Assembly: GCA_046291875.1 (NCBI GenBank)
Contig: JBKBSF010000015.1
Location: forward strand, 1 to 64,000
Reading direction: 5' to 3'
DNA length: 64,000 bases
DNA from: SKVR01 sp046291875
GTDB lineage: Bacteria > Bacteroidota > Bacteroidia > Bacteroidales > UBA7960
The position numbers were made by a program, and so were the translations under genes. Below are positions 44,093-53,558 of the stretch, piece by piece. Each line of letters opens with the position of its first letter. Position 1 is the stretch's first letter. Below the pieces are notes generated by a model, which saw only the letters and a program-made list of their open reading frames with translations, ran no database searches and was not told the origin of the DNA.

Positions 44093-45267
44093 TGTGATCG
44101 TGGTTGGTTGAGAATATAAAAAGGTTGCGTATAAAGAGTTCCTTGCTGTCCTGATATCTCAGCTCTTACAAACCGGGTATGAATTGGCACCTGGCTCATT
44201 GCGATGGATGGGCCCTGGGCCAGCACAACAGTTTCTTTCAATTGGGGGTCGAAGCTCTTCCAAAGTATATGTTCCACGAGGGTTTCCTGATCAATTGTAA
44301 GGGTCAGGGTGTTTTTGTCCAATCTGAAATCTGTAATGTTAAAAGCTCTGGGGGTATACTGTTCTGCAGGCTTCCAAAGATAAAACAATCCATTGATAAG
44401 GGCATGTTTTACATCGGGTGCGCTACCATCAGGCAGATCGGGGTGCAATGAACCAGGTTGAAAATTTTCTATCAGTACCACATTGCGGTTCCATCCCAGA
44501 GTTGTTTCGTAGTGCATATCATCTTCTCCAAAAAGCCAAATGGGCCTGTTGGCTCCCAGGTTGTGCGCCACTTCATCGAAAAAAGCACGATCGCCCGGAT
44601 GATTGTCCTTGCGGTTGTAAACCGATTGCCCGATAAGGATATCAAAGTTCCTGTACATTTGAAGGTACCATTGCAAGTCGTAGGATTTTCTTGCCAAATA
44701 GCGGCCGGGATGTGCAAAATAGGCAATCCCTCCCAGTTCAGCAATCCTTTGGAAAGTCTCCTCCTCGGTTGCGGCACCCTGGGAAAGGGGGTTGAAAAGG
44801 CTTACCACATGATGGGGCGCAGAAATCTCGCATCCCTCAACAGAGACCATCCCCAACTCTACCGGGTTGCGGTCCTGGTAAGGCTCATTGGCCATCTGTG
44901 CATAGGTTTTGTTGTCTTCTGTAGGGTTTTCCAGGTCCTTTATGATCTCAAAAATGGAAGAGAGTTCGCTCCAGGGATACAATGTGTTGATATAATCACT
45001 TGGGATATCATAGTCGTGAGCAGCAATGGTAAGGATGCGGTATCCTTCCTGATGATACCTGTCTATGGTTTGATGAGGGTCGTATTGCTCATCTCCCAAT
45101 CCGGGATGGGTGTGAAATTCTGCATCGTAATGACCTACTGCGGTCCAGTTGATCTGCTCCCAGGGAGACCAGAATTCTCTCTTATCTGCCTGATTGCATG
45201 ATACGAATGTAAAACCTGCCAACGCAATCAGCAACGTACTTAAATATTTGGGAATGCCTTTATTCAT
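44089..45267 (-). CDS. PHP-domain lipoprotein
   Basis: 392 residues from the ATG at 45267, which gives a clean lipoprotein signal (TFVSC, Cys near 24); the frame extends 24 codons further upstream. The PHP metal motifs are recognisable: EFHTHPG (first HxH), TIAAHDYD (second motif), VEGCEIS and YFAHPGRY. PHP domains are metal-dependent phosphoesterases or related hydrolases. As an exported protein coupled by ATGA overlap to a metallophosphoesterase, it is probably part of the same nutrient-acquisition unit. The substrate is unknown. Confidence 0.8.
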   Translation of the reverse strand: MNKGIPKYLSTLLIALAGFTFVSCNQADKREFWSPWEQINWTAVGHYDAEFHTHPGLGDEQYDPHQTIDRYHQEGYRILTIAAHDYDIPSDYINTLYPWSELSSIFEIIKDLENPTEDNKTYAQMANEPYQDRNPVELGMVSVEGCEISAPHHVVSLFNPLSQGAATEEETFQRIAELGGIAYFAHPGRYLARKSYDLQWYLQMYRNFDILIGQSVYNRKDNHPGDRAFFDEVAHNLGANRPIWLFGEDDMHYETTLGWNRNVVLIENFQPGSLHPDLPDGSAPDVKHALINGLFYLWKPAEQYTPRAFNITDFRLDKNTLTLTIDQETLVEHILWKSFDPQLKETVVLAQGPSIAMSQVPIHTRFVRAEISGQQGTLYTQPFYILNQPRSQ

Positions 45268-45352
45268 CGGAATGTATTTTAAATAACCAAAATACTCCCG
45301 GCCACCAAACAGAAGGTGAGGCCGGGAGTGGTTGATCAAAGCAAAAATGGTT

Positions 45353-48199
45353 TTAAAGGGAGTATCTTACCCCAAAATTGCTCCACCAGGAATGGAATGA
45401 GTTACGATAAGGATAAATAGGATCGTAGAAATAGTGCTGGTGCGATTGGTTGGTAAGGTTGTTGAAGTTGGCGAACAGCCTGAGGTTTGCATTGATATTG
45501 TAGCTCAATACAAGGTCGAGCTGGCCGCTATGCATCAGGAAGCGATCAAGAAACACATCGGAGACCTGACTGATGGAAGGAGCACTGGAAGAACCCCCTA
45601 CGTTATGCAACCAGGTATCTCTGAAGGCATAAGAGATTTGTCCGGAAAATCCGCCCCTGTCGTAAGAAAGTGCAAAGTTGAAGATGTGGGGCGCCTGCTT
45701 GGGTAATCTGATACGACGCTCCTCGGGAACAATGATCTTGGCCTCAGAATGGATATAGCTGTAGTTGGCATATATCCCCAGTCCACTCCACGCACCAGGC
45801 AGAAAAGTCAACTGTTGTTGCCATGCCATTTCAATACCGTAAAGGTAAGCGCTCTCGCCATTTTCAGGTCTGGACAGCCTGTAGCCATCATACTGACCTC
45901 CCTGAATTATGGTGTTTTCGTTATAAATGAACTGGTCCATGTTTTTGAAGAACACTCCTGCAGAAACAATCCCCACGTTGCTGAAAAATCTTTCATACAT
46001 CAGGTCGAGGTTCATGGATCTGGAAGGATTCAGATCAGGATTTCCCTGGCTGATAACATCATTGTCGTTATTGACCAGTTCGTAAGGTACCAGGTATTCG
46101 AAATCGGGCCGGGCAATGGAATGAGTCCAGGCAAAGCGAAGGTTTGACAGAGGATCTAACTGATATCTCAGGTTGATCATAGGGAAAAAGTTGAAATAGC
46201 TCTGATCGTCGGCCTTAATTGGAATGGTTGCACTGTAATTTCCGCTTTCATCAAAGATTACTCGGTTTCCTTCGTAGCTGTTGATCACCTGCTCCATCCT
46301 GACACCAGCGTTTATGTTAAGTTTGCCCAAGGTAATATCGGTAAGGGCATAGGCAGCCAGAATAGTTTCTCTTGCTGTATAGTTGTTGGGGTCGGAGTTT
46401 TCGCGTGTCCGGTCTGCGTCTTCCACAAAAAGAGCTTCGTTCTGGTTAAAAAACTCCTTGCCTTTGTCCCAGTCAATGGCTCCTCCCAGCCAATAACGAT
46501 CGCCAATCATCTGGCGGTCTTCATCCAATGCAAACATGGCCATTGTAATAGGATCTCCGGTAAAAGCAGTCCAGCGTTGCTCAAGCATCTCTCTGGTTTT
46601 TGTCTTGAGCCAGTACTTACCACCCACTTTCAAATGTGCATTGTAATTGCCCAGCTGGTAAGGAAGCTGAAGATTTAGTGTAGAAAACAGATCATTGTCT
46701 CTCACATCATCTCTTCTTCTTTCATAGTAGCGGAAACGCATGCGGTCGTAGGCGTTGGGGTTGAATGTTTCGCTGTTGGTGATTTGCAGGGTGGCAAATT
46801 CGCGATTGGAAATATCGACCTGGTAATCAGGTCTGTCGGCATGGCGAAAAGCATAATATTCGCGCAAGGGTACATTGAAACTGCCAAAAGAGTAACCCAC
46901 ATTGTAATCGAGAGTAGCAATACCCAGGTCGTGCTTACCACCGGCATTCATGGAATACAGATCGGTAACACGGTTGTATTCGCGGATCACTTTCTCGTAA
47001 CGGGCTCCCGTTACAGAGGACGCCGACTGATAACTGCCGTTGCTGACCCCGTGTCGAACATCGTTGCGGATCTCGTATTCATCGTAGTTGTTGAAATTCC
47101 CCATAAAGTAAAGGCTAGAGCGGTCAGAAATATTGAATTCCAGCTGCCCGGATACTCCCATTCGTTGACGTTCTGTTTCATAGAAAGAGGGGCGCAATCC
47201 TGCAAGTACATCCACATCGCCATTGCCAAAATCTCTTACACCCCAATCGTGGCGAATATCTTCTGTAGCCCGGTTGTCTTTCTGATAGTTTCCGTTAATT
47301 ACCCAGGAGAATCTGCCTTCGCGCTCCCCGTAGGTGGCCGATCCGATCCATTGTGGCCTGCCCGACATATTGTTATAGCCAGATCCAGCTGTAACATTGA
47401 AAATCCTTGCATCTCCTACAGGTCTGCGGGTTACCAGGTTTATGGATCCACTCAGTGCATCTGCGTCCATATCGGGTGTTATGGTTTTGCTTACCTCAAT
47501 TGCTGAAACCATGTCGGTATTTAAAATTGCGGTATTGGTTGCGCGATTGGTTTCATCGGTAGAAGCTACACGCTGGTTATTGATGGTTACGGTATGAAAG
47601 CTGGCAGGCAACCCCCTGATCATGATGGCAGCTGCTTCTCCCCGAAGGGGCTCAGTAGATATACCGGGAATACGCTTTACCGCTTCGGTTATGTTGTTAT
47701 CAGGGAAACGTTCAATCTGTTGGGATGAAACAATGTTTCTTACGTTTTCAGACTCTTTCTGCTGGTTAAAAGCTCTGGCCTGCCCACGCATTACCCCGGT
47801 AATTACCACTTCTCCCATAGTTACAAATCCAGATTGCAAGGCAATATCTACCCTTACGTTTTGGCCCTGCGCAATCTCAATCTCTGTTTCCTGGGTCTCG
47901 AACCCAAGGTAGCTTACCACCAGGGTATGTTTCCCTACGGCAACACCCTGCAAGCGAAAAGATCCGTAAATATCGGTAGAAGCACCACCGGGACGATTTC
48001 GGATGAATACGCTTGCCCCGGGAAGCTGTTCTCCGGTGGTAGCATCGGTAACAAGCCCGCTCACCGACCCGGTGGCCATTTCAGATTCTGGAGATGCTTC
48101 ATCTCTCAAGGTGTTGGAATAAAGCGGGTTGCAAAGGAGCAGCAGCGCTGAAAAAAGCAAAACGCCAAAGTTTTTTCTTAAAGGCTTCTTAGTGTACAT
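45353..48199 (-). CDS. TonB-dependent receptor with carboxypeptidase-like N-terminal domain
   Basis: 948 residues. Order: a signal peptide (1-29), a CarboxypepD_reg-like domain (about 43-125; SVSGLVTDATTGEQLPGASV), a plug domain (about 145-265; MIRGLPASFHTVTINNQRV, LSGSINLVTR), and a 22-strand barrel to the C-terminus (FGVRYSL). The plug style resembles the TonB-Xanth-Caul type rather than SusC, and there is no susD gene nearby. It should import a bulky substrate across the outer membrane. The downstream PHP and phosphoesterase lipoproteins point to a phosphorylated ligand; that is inference from context. Confidence 0.92.
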   Translation of the reverse strand: MYTKKPLRKNFGVLLFSALLLLCNPLYSNTLRDEASPESEMATGSVSGLVTDATTGEQLPGASVFIRNRPGGASTDIYGSFRLQGVAVGKHTLVVSYLGFETQETEIEIAQGQNVRVDIALQSGFVTMGEVVITGVMRGQARAFNQQKESENVRNIVSSQQIERFPDNNITEAVKRIPGISTEPLRGEAAAIMIRGLPASFHTVTINNQRVASTDETNRATNTAILNTDMVSAIEVSKTITPDMDADALSGSINLVTRRPVGDARIFNVTAGSGYNNMSGRPQWIGSATYGEREGRFSWVINGNYQKDNRATEDIRHDWGVRDFGNGDVDVLAGLRPSFYETERQRMGVSGQLEFNISDRSSLYFMGNFNNYDEYEIRNDVRHGVSNGSYQSASSVTGARYEKVIREYNRVTDLYSMNAGGKHDLGIATLDYNVGYSFGSFNVPLREYYAFRHADRPDYQVDISNREFATLQITNSETFNPNAYDRMRFRYYERRRDDVRDNDLFSTLNLQLPYQLGNYNAHLKVGGKYWLKTKTREMLEQRWTAFTGDPITMAMFALDEDRQMIGDRYWLGGAIDWDKGKEFFNQNEALFVEDADRTRENSDPNNYTARETILAAYALTDITLGKLNINAGVRMEQVINSYEGNRVIFDESGNYSATIPIKADDQSYFNFFPMINLRYQLDPLSNLRFAWTHSIARPDFEYLVPYELVNNDNDVISQGNPDLNPSRSMNLDLMYERFFSNVGIVSAGVFFKNMDQFIYNENTIIQGGQYDGYRLSRPENGESAYLYGIEMAWQQQLTFLPGAWSGLGIYANYSYIHSEAKIIVPEERRIRLPKQAPHIFNFALSYDRGGFSGQISYAFRDTWLHNVGGSSSAPSISQVSDVFLDRFLMHSGQLDLVLSYNINANLRLFANFNNLTNQSHQHYFYDPIYPYRNSFHSWWSNFGVRYSL

Positions 48200-48344
48200 G
48201 ATAATTTTGTTTTTGTTCGAGGCGAAATTACCATCGCAACAAAAACAAATGTTTAAGAAGGGCTTAACTTTTCATTAAGCTTTTGGCGGGTTGGTAAACA
48301 AAAGGTTAAATATTCATCAAGGTGATGGCAAATAAATGATAAAA

Positions 48345-48377
48345 AAAGACTGCTTCGAGAAAACCGAGGCAGTCTTT
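48345..48377. terminator. Terminator downstream of the 48410-49021 gene
   Basis: AAAGACTGCTTCG (48345-48357) pairs with CGAGGCAGTCTTT (48365-48377), with one G·T pair. Seven A on the plus strand (48341-48347) give a T run for minus-strand transcripts, so it separates this gene from the TonB operon. Confidence 0.75.
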
Positions 48378-48409
48378 ATAATATAATGATGGAGAAAGAG
48401 CAAAAGGTC

Positions 48410-49021
48410 TCAGATCCCTTTAAGTCTTTTGATTTCGTTGAAATGGTCGATGGATTGCTGTTCGAAGCGCTCGCGTGAGGTTTTGCGGTACTCTTCATAT
48501 TCCAGGCGAAGCTCATTGAGTTCCTGGGTGCGCTGCGAGGTAATGGTATGCGATCTCTTGAAAAGGATAAAGATGATGATCAGCAAAATCAATAAGCCAA
48601 TGATAATTGTCCACAAAAGTAGGTTGTAGAAGGTTTTATTCATGGCAATGCCGAACAGGAACAGGCTGTCGCGCTCTCTTACCGCAGTGTCGCGTTCGGA
48701 AAGTGCCTGCGAGAGTTCATTCTGCAGACTTTGTTGGGCCTGGTTCTGATTGCCGATCTGTGTGTTGAGCTCAAGGATAGCAGATTTGGCTACCCGCAAG
48801 GAGTCAAGCGAATTGCGCCGAATCTTTTGAAACATATCCTCACGAATGGCTCTGAAATTATTGTAAATATTGGTTCGCTGATGAAGATAGTCGTATTGCT
48901 CGCTCAAGGTGCCTTCTTCCAATACTTCTGGCATTGCCTGTGCAAATCCATTGCTTGCCGGGCCCAGCCAAAGGCAAACCAATATGGCTGCAACCCAAAA
49001 GGCTTTTACATGTTTTGTCAT
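48410..49021 (-). CDS. Unknown exported coiled-coil protein with one transmembrane helix
   Basis: 203 residues from the ATG at 49021. An N-terminal signal sequence (VAAILVCLWLGPASNGFAQA) is followed by a helical region with coiled-coil character (ELNTQIGNQNQAQQSLQNEL), one strong membrane helix (about 139-160; LLLWTIIIGLLILLIIIFIL) and a charged helical tail (LRLEYEEYRKTSRERFEQQ). I do not recognise a family. Similar short signal-coil-TM proteins are common in Bacteroidota. It is 128 bases downstream of the hydrolase gene on the same strand. Confidence 0.65.
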   Translation of the reverse strand: MTKHVKAFWVAAILVCLWLGPASNGFAQAMPEVLEEGTLSEQYDYLHQRTNIYNNFRAIREDMFQKIRRNSLDSLRVAKSAILELNTQIGNQNQAQQSLQNELSQALSERDTAVRERDSLFLFGIAMNKTFYNLLLWTIIIGLLILLIIIFILFKRSHTITSQRTQELNELRLEYEEYRKTSRERFEQQSIDHFNEIKRLKGI

Positions 49022-49149
49022 AGCTTTTACAGTTAAAGTAATTTTCAGGTCATCAAAGTAATGCATTCCTGCACTTAAATTCAACAGGATTTTTACCCGA
49101 TTATTGTAAAACCTTAAAAACGTACCCTTTTTCCGGGCACCTTTCATGG

Positions 49150-49953
49150 TCAGCTTGCGGAGAGTTCGCCCTGAGGGCTAAGCTGCTTGATAAAATTGAT
49201 AGACAATTCGTTGAAAATATCGGGTTTTTCAATATTGACTACATGGCCGCATTTTTCAATGATGGCCAATGAGCGGTTTTTGTATTTCTGTACCAGTTCT
49301 TTAACCGGTTCAAGGAGTATGTAATCTTGTTCGCCCATTACATACAGGGTAGGCAGTCCGGGGTCCTCAGACTCCATGCGTTGCAGCTTTGCGGTCAGTC
49401 GCCGGGTAAGTTTAAACCATCTGATAAACTCATGGCGTGCCAGCTTGCGGGCTTCGCGGATGAATACGCTGCGCGACTCCTCGTGCTGATCCATGGGCAT
49501 GATGATAAAGGCAAAAACCTTGTAAAGCCACATGTAGGGTATTACCTTGTGAAAGTATCTGCCCAGGCGCACCAGGAAGCGCGACTTGAGGTTGAGTTTG
49601 GTGATGGCCCCCACCAGGATCATCGATTTCACATATTCTTTGCGGATCTCAGCAATTTTGCGCACGATAATAGTGCCCATGGATACGCCTATGAAATGAG
49701 CCTGACTGATGCTGCGATGTTTGAGCACCTCAATAATGTCGAGGGCAATGTTTTCGAAGGTATAGGAGTGGGTTTTGGTTTCATCTCCTTTGGGGGAGCG
49801 ACCGTGGCCATGTAGATCGATAAGCAGTACATTGAAGTGCTTTGCATAGGGCTGTATTTGCTTGTACCAAACCACAGAACTACCGCCGGCACCATGGATA
49901 AACACCACCCACTGGTCGGATTCTTTGTTGAGATATGTCTTGTGGTAAAGCAT
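49150..49953 (-). CDS. Alpha/beta-hydrolase
   Basis: 267 residues from ATG 49953; a TTG four codons upstream is possible. The canonical fold signals are VVFIHGAGGSSVVW (oxyanion loop), DLHGHGRSP, the nucleophile elbow GVSMG (Ser about 91), GEQDYI (acid region) and CGHVVNIEKP (catalytic His). The size and motifs fit the abhydrolase_1 or MhpC-like group. The substrate cannot be inferred, and neighbours do not help. It is divergent from meaB. Confidence 0.85.
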   Translation of the reverse strand: MLYHKTYLNKESDQWVVFIHGAGGSSVVWYKQIQPYAKHFNVLLIDLHGHGRSPKGDETKTHSYTFENIALDIIEVLKHRSISQAHFIGVSMGTIIVRKIAEIRKEYVKSMILVGAITKLNLKSRFLVRLGRYFHKVIPYMWLYKVFAFIIMPMDQHEESRSVFIREARKLARHEFIRWFKLTRRLTAKLQRMESEDPGLPTLYVMGEQDYILLEPVKELVQKYKNRSLAIIEKCGHVVNIEKPDIFNELSINFIKQLSPQGELSAS

Positions 49954-50074
49954 AACTTTCTGCAATGGGCAAAGATAGGTTTTTCTGACAGCAGGAGGTG
50001 AAATTGTTTTTTAAAAAAACAAAACAATATCTTATCCGGGAAAGTTTTAATTATGCGTGGCCGGGAAAAATATG

Positions 50075-50082
50075 TAGGTTTG
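50075..50082 (+). promoter_or_regulatory. -7 promoter box for meaB
   Basis: TAGGTTTG (TAnnTTTG) lies 15 bases before the meaB ATG, implying a very short leader. No clear -33 box. Confidence 0.45.
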
Positions 50083-50097
50083 TAAAAAAAAACGGAT

Positions 50098-51210
50098 ATG
50101 TTGTCTGAGAAGGATAAGGATGATATTCAGCAGTTTCGAAGTGCTCTGAAGGTAAATGAAGGGGTAGAGCGTTTGCCGGTGATCAACGAAAAGGCCATTC
50201 GGGCCCTTCAGGCACGTCGGCGTGGCCCTTTGCCTGTAGATGCATGGGTAGAAGGGATACTCTCGGGCGACCGCAGCCTGCTGAGCCAGGCTATCACCCT
50301 GGTGGAGAGTATGCTGCCGGCCCATTACGAAATGGCACAGCAAATCATTGAAAAGTGCACCCCTTATTCTGCACGTTCGTTTCGGATCGGTATTACCGGT
50401 GTGCCCGGAGTTGGAAAAAGCACATTTATTGAAGCCTTTGGTATGCATCTGATAGGGCAGGGGCATAAAGTGGCAGTATTGGCAGTAGACCCTAGCAGTG
50501 CCATCTCCAAAGGGAGTATCCTGGGCGATAAAACCCGAATGGAAAGCCTTTCGATTCACGATCGGGCGTTTGTGCGTCCCAGCCCTTCAGCCGGTTCACT
50601 GGGGGGGGTAGCCCGAAAAACCCGCGAAATTATTGTGCTGTGCGAAGCCGCCGGGTTCGACCGTATACTGGTGGAGACCGTCGGAGTGGGGCAGTCGGAA
50701 ACTGCAGTACACTCCATGGTAGACTTCTTTCTGCTACTTATGCTGGCAGGTGCAGGAGATGAGTTGCAAGGGATTAAAAGAGGCATTATGGAAATGTGCG
50801 ATGGAATGATCATCAATAAAGCCGATGGCGATAACCTCATCAACGCACAAAGGGCCCGGGTTCAATACCAGAATGCCCTTCACCTGTTTCCTCCGCCACC
50901 CTCTGGCTGGCTGCCCAGGGTAGAGATCTGTTCGGCCCTCCAAAAAACAGGTGTTGCCGAAGTAAACCAGATGATTACAGAATATGAGGCGCAGATAAGA
51001 GAAAGTGGCTTTTTTGACAAAAAGAGGTCAGGGCAGCAAAAACACCATCTCTATGAAAGCATAAGCCAGAAGCTCACCGATCACTTCTACCAGGATCCCG
51101 GAGTGAAATCGCTCCTGGAGCAGATGCTCAGGTTGCTGGAGGAGAATCAACTTACATCCTACCAGGCAGCACAACGATTGCTCGACGCCTATTTCCACAA
51201 CTTCAAATAG
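50098..51210 (+). CDS. meaB: Methylmalonyl-CoA mutase-associated GTPase MeaB
   Basis: 370 residues. A G3E-family GTPase chaperone that guards cobalamin loading of methylmalonyl-CoA mutase. Visible are the P-loop GITGVPGVGKST (about residue 101), LAVDPSSAISKGSILGDKTRM, the ETVGVGQSE switch segment and the NKADG base-recognition motif, plus a C-terminal helical dimerisation tail. The mutase itself is not in the window. The next gene starts 5 bases later, so the two may be cotranscribed, although their functions look unrelated. Confidence 0.94.
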   Translation: MLSEKDKDDIQQFRSALKVNEGVERLPVINEKAIRALQARRRGPLPVDAWVEGILSGDRSLLSQAITLVESMLPAHYEMAQQIIEKCTPYSARSFRIGITGVPGVGKSTFIEAFGMHLIGQGHKVAVLAVDPSSAISKGSILGDKTRMESLSIHDRAFVRPSPSAGSLGGVARKTREIIVLCEAAGFDRILVETVGVGQSETAVHSMVDFFLLLMLAGAGDELQGIKRGIMEMCDGMIINKADGDNLINAQRARVQYQNALHLFPPPPSGWLPRVEICSALQKTGVAEVNQMITEYEAQIRESGFFDKKRSGQQKHHLYESISQKLTDHFYQDPGVKSLLEQMLRLLEENQLTSYQAAQRLLDAYFHNFK

Positions 51211-51215
51211 ATCCC

Positions 51216-52103
51216 ATGCGCTTCCCTGAGAAAACCATTTTTGTGCTTGTTGTATTGTTGTTGGTGGGTTCATCCATTGGTGAGGCTGCCCGCAACCTGC
51301 ATAGCCAGGATTGGGGGAGCTATAGGCAAAATGATCGGGAAAGAGTTTCGGGAGGGGCCCGGTGGGTGTATGGTCTGGGGCTTGGTCTTTACCAGGCCAA
51401 CCATGGCACAGCCAATTACTACAATGGATCAGGGCCGGATCATAACCTGGAACGCACCCTAAACCTCCATTACAATCGCGACAGACTCATCCGCGATATT
51501 GATGAGATCATTGCCAGTTTTGCTGTCTATGAATTGGCCAACGATATGCGCTACAGGCCTGCATTGCAGGTGGGCTTCTACGGAGGGTTGGAGTTAAGCC
51601 GCTCCTTCGCTTTGCTGGCAGAGGCAAATTATGCAAGGCTGCAGGCCCTTGGCAGGTTTACCCTCGAAACCGACAAAGAAACCTTTACCTCTGAACCCTA
51701 CCTGCTACTGTGCGATATTTCAGGGGCAGAGGAGCGTATCGATCTGCGCCTGGGTGCCCAGTATACCCTGCACACACCCTCCTACATTCACCCCTTTGTG
51801 GAGAGCGGTGTGAGCATTACCGATACCAAAGTGCTGAGCAACCGTGTTTCAGTAAAGGGTATCAACATCAACATCCGTAATGCGTTTGATGAGTATTACA
51901 ATATCCGCGACTATGGAATGGGAATGGGTTTCTATACAACCCTTGGGTTAAAGATGGAGGTAAACGAGCAATTTGCCGTCCGTTCGGGTGTTTCTGTAAA
52001 CTATATCCGGATCAATCTGGGCGATAACACACGGATGGATCCGCAATTCACTTTTTTCCTCCGGATGGATTTGAGCAGCGTATTGTCGCCCTCCGCCCCC
52101 TAA
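51216..52103 (+). CDS. Predicted outer-membrane beta-barrel protein, unknown function
   Basis: 295 residues with a signal peptide (about 1-25, VGSSIGEAARN). The rest shows alternating amphipathic strands with Gly and aromatic residues (LQVGFYGGLELSRSFALLAEANYARL, IDLRLGAQYTLH, YTTLGLKMEVNEQFAVRSGVSVNYIRI in parts), compatible with a small outer-membrane barrel. The C-terminal end lacks a clear terminal aromatic. No family is recognised. It starts 5 bases after meaB and overlaps the convergent acyltransferase gene by 4 bases. Confidence 0.7.
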   Translation: MRFPEKTIFVLVVLLLVGSSIGEAARNLHSQDWGSYRQNDRERVSGGARWVYGLGLGLYQANHGTANYYNGSGPDHNLERTLNLHYNRDRLIRDIDEIIASFAVYELANDMRYRPALQVGFYGGLELSRSFALLAEANYARLQALGRFTLETDKETFTSEPYLLLCDISGAEERIDLRLGAQYTLHTPSYIHPFVESGVSITDTKVLSNRVSVKGININIRNAFDEYYNIRDYGMGMGFYTTLGLKMEVNEQFAVRSGVSVNYIRINLGDNTRMDPQFTFFLRMDLSSVLSPSAP

Positions 52104-52672
52104 TGGGTACCGGAGGTTTGGTATTGTGGTGAAAGGTTAAATTTTTCAGGATGCCTTGCCTGCTTGGTTTTGTAAAAATCCTCGATGATTTTCATGTCTT
52201 TCTCATAATCTCCGCTGGGGTATAAAACAGGCCCCATGCCTCCGGATTTGGTTTTATAGTCCAGAAAACCCATGATAATGGGCACATTGGCTTGCTGGGC
52301 CACAAAGTAAAAACCCTTCTTCCAGTTTTTTACCAGCTTGCGGGTACCTTCAGGGGTGATGAGCAGGTAAAAATTGTCAGCCTTTGAGATAAGCTCAGTG
52401 ATTTTCTTGACCGTGCCTGTGCTGAAACCGCGATCCATAGGAATGGCACCCAGCCAGCGTAAAATTATACCCAACGGAAAAAAGAATGATTCCTTTTTAA
52501 TGATGATTTTGGGGCTTACACCTTTGGATGCAAAACCCAGCCTGCCGATCACGAAATCCCAGTTGCTGGTATGAGGAGCCATGATAATCACCGCTTTGTT
52601 GATGCCTTCGGGCATGCCATGGGTAACACGCCAGCCCATGACCCACAAAAAAAATCCTGCTATGTGCTTCAT
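52100..52672 (-). CDS. Lysophospholipid acyltransferase (PlsC-like)
   Basis: 190 residues from ATG 52672; the frame runs 40 codons further upstream without similarity. The acyltransferase NHxxxxD motif reads APHTSNWDF (H and D retained with HTSNWD), followed by the phosphate-binding block LGAIPMDRG and the PEGTRK motif (ITPEGTRKL). It transfers an acyl group to a lysophospholipid or glycerol-phosphate type acceptor at the inner membrane. This short form is common in Bacteroidota alongside the main PlsC. Convergent with the barrel gene and divergent from cysC. Confidence 0.85.
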   Translation of the reverse strand: MKHIAGFFLWVMGWRVTHGMPEGINKAVIIMAPHTSNWDFVIGRLGFASKGVSPKIIIKKESFFFPLGIILRWLGAIPMDRGFSTGTVKKITELISKADNFYLLITPEGTRKLVKNWKKGFYFVAQQANVPIIMGFLDYKTKSGGMGPVLYPSGDYEKDMKIIEDFYKTKQARHPEKFNLSPQYQTSGTH

Positions 52673-52832
52673 TGTCGAAAAAGTTGGGTTTGTTGATGAT
52701 TGCCGGGGCTCTGTACTGCGCAGTTTTCCAAAGATCTGTTTCTGTCCGGCAAAATGTTTCGGGTTATTTCCCTGTTTACAAAGATAGGGCAATTATCGGG
52801 CAATTGTATAGAATTTATCTGTAAAACGGCAA

Positions 52833-52861
52833 TTTGGGTATGCCGGAAATTTATACTTTTG
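52833..52861 (+). promoter_or_regulatory. Bacteroidota-type promoter for cysC-cysD-cysN
   Basis: TTTG at 52833-52836, a 17-base spacer, then TACTTTTG at 52854-52861. The cysC ATG is 64 bases downstream. Unlike cysE, no Cys-rich ORF or terminator hairpin is seen in this leader. Confidence 0.55.
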
Positions 52862-52925
52862 CACATTCTACGGGCTTAACAATTAAGTGGTTGTTTAAAG
52901 CCTGCAATCCAAAAAGCACTCCTTC

Positions 52926-53558
52926 ATGGCTGAGAATACTTCAACCAATCTATGGCTCACCAATCCTTTTGTAAAGCGTGCACAAAAGGAAGCACTTCTG
53001 CAGCAGACCGGCAAAGTGATCTGGATGACAGGTTTGTCGGGCTCCGGCAAAACCACCCTTGCCATAGACATCGAGCGGGAGTTGGTTCGCCTGGGATTTC
53101 TCACCCAGGTATTTGATGCCGATATTGTAAGGGCCACCATAAATCGTGACCTGGATTTTACCCTGGAAGGGAGGCTTGCCAATATACACCGTGTGGCGCA
53201 TTTGTCGCGCATTTTCCTGGAGGCGGGGCTGGTGGTGATCAATTGTTTTATCTCTCCCACCCATCACATTCGCCATCTGGCGCGCAAGATCATCGGGCCG
53301 GAAGACTACCTGGAGGTATACGTGAATGCCCCACTTAGCCTGTGCGAACAGAGAGACCCCAAAGGTCTGTACAAAGAGGCCAGAATGAATAGAATACCCC
53401 ATTTTACCGGTATCGATTCTCCCTACGAGCCACCCGAAAACCCGGATATTGAGCTTAATACCCAACAATTTAACAAAAAAGAACTGGTAGATCAGTTTGT
53501 CCAGTTTATTGTACCACAAATATTACCCAAAAAGCAAATAACGCATGATGAATTATAA
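52926..53558 (+). CDS. cysC: Adenylylsulfate (APS) kinase
   Basis: 210 residues. It phosphorylates APS to PAPS. The P-loop is MTGLSGSGKTT (about 34-44); KGLYKEAR and FTGIDSPYEPPENPDIELNT are typical C-terminal features. The substrate loop is divergent: the usual DGDN reads DADI, and DRxENIRR reads GRLANIHR (Asn and final Arg retained). It heads the sulfate-activation operon and its 3' end overlaps cysD by 14 bases, so translation is probably coupled. PAPS could feed assimilation or sulfation of surface molecules; no PAPS reductase or sulfotransferase lies in the window. Confidence 0.9.
   Translation: MAENTSTNLWLTNPFVKRAQKEALLQQTGKVIWMTGLSGSGKTTLAIDIERELVRLGFLTQVFDADIVRATINRDLDFTLEGRLANIHRVAHLSRIFLEAGLVVINCFISPTHHIRHLARKIIGPEDYLEVYVNAPLSLCEQRDPKGLYKEARMNRIPHFTGIDSPYEPPENPDIELNTQQFNKKELVDQFVQFIVPQILPKKQITHDEL

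Noticed and set aside
52926..53558. A Cys leader attenuator for the cysCDN operon comparable to that of cysE
   Set aside because: The 64-base interval between promoter and cysC contains no Cys-rich ORF or terminator hairpin.
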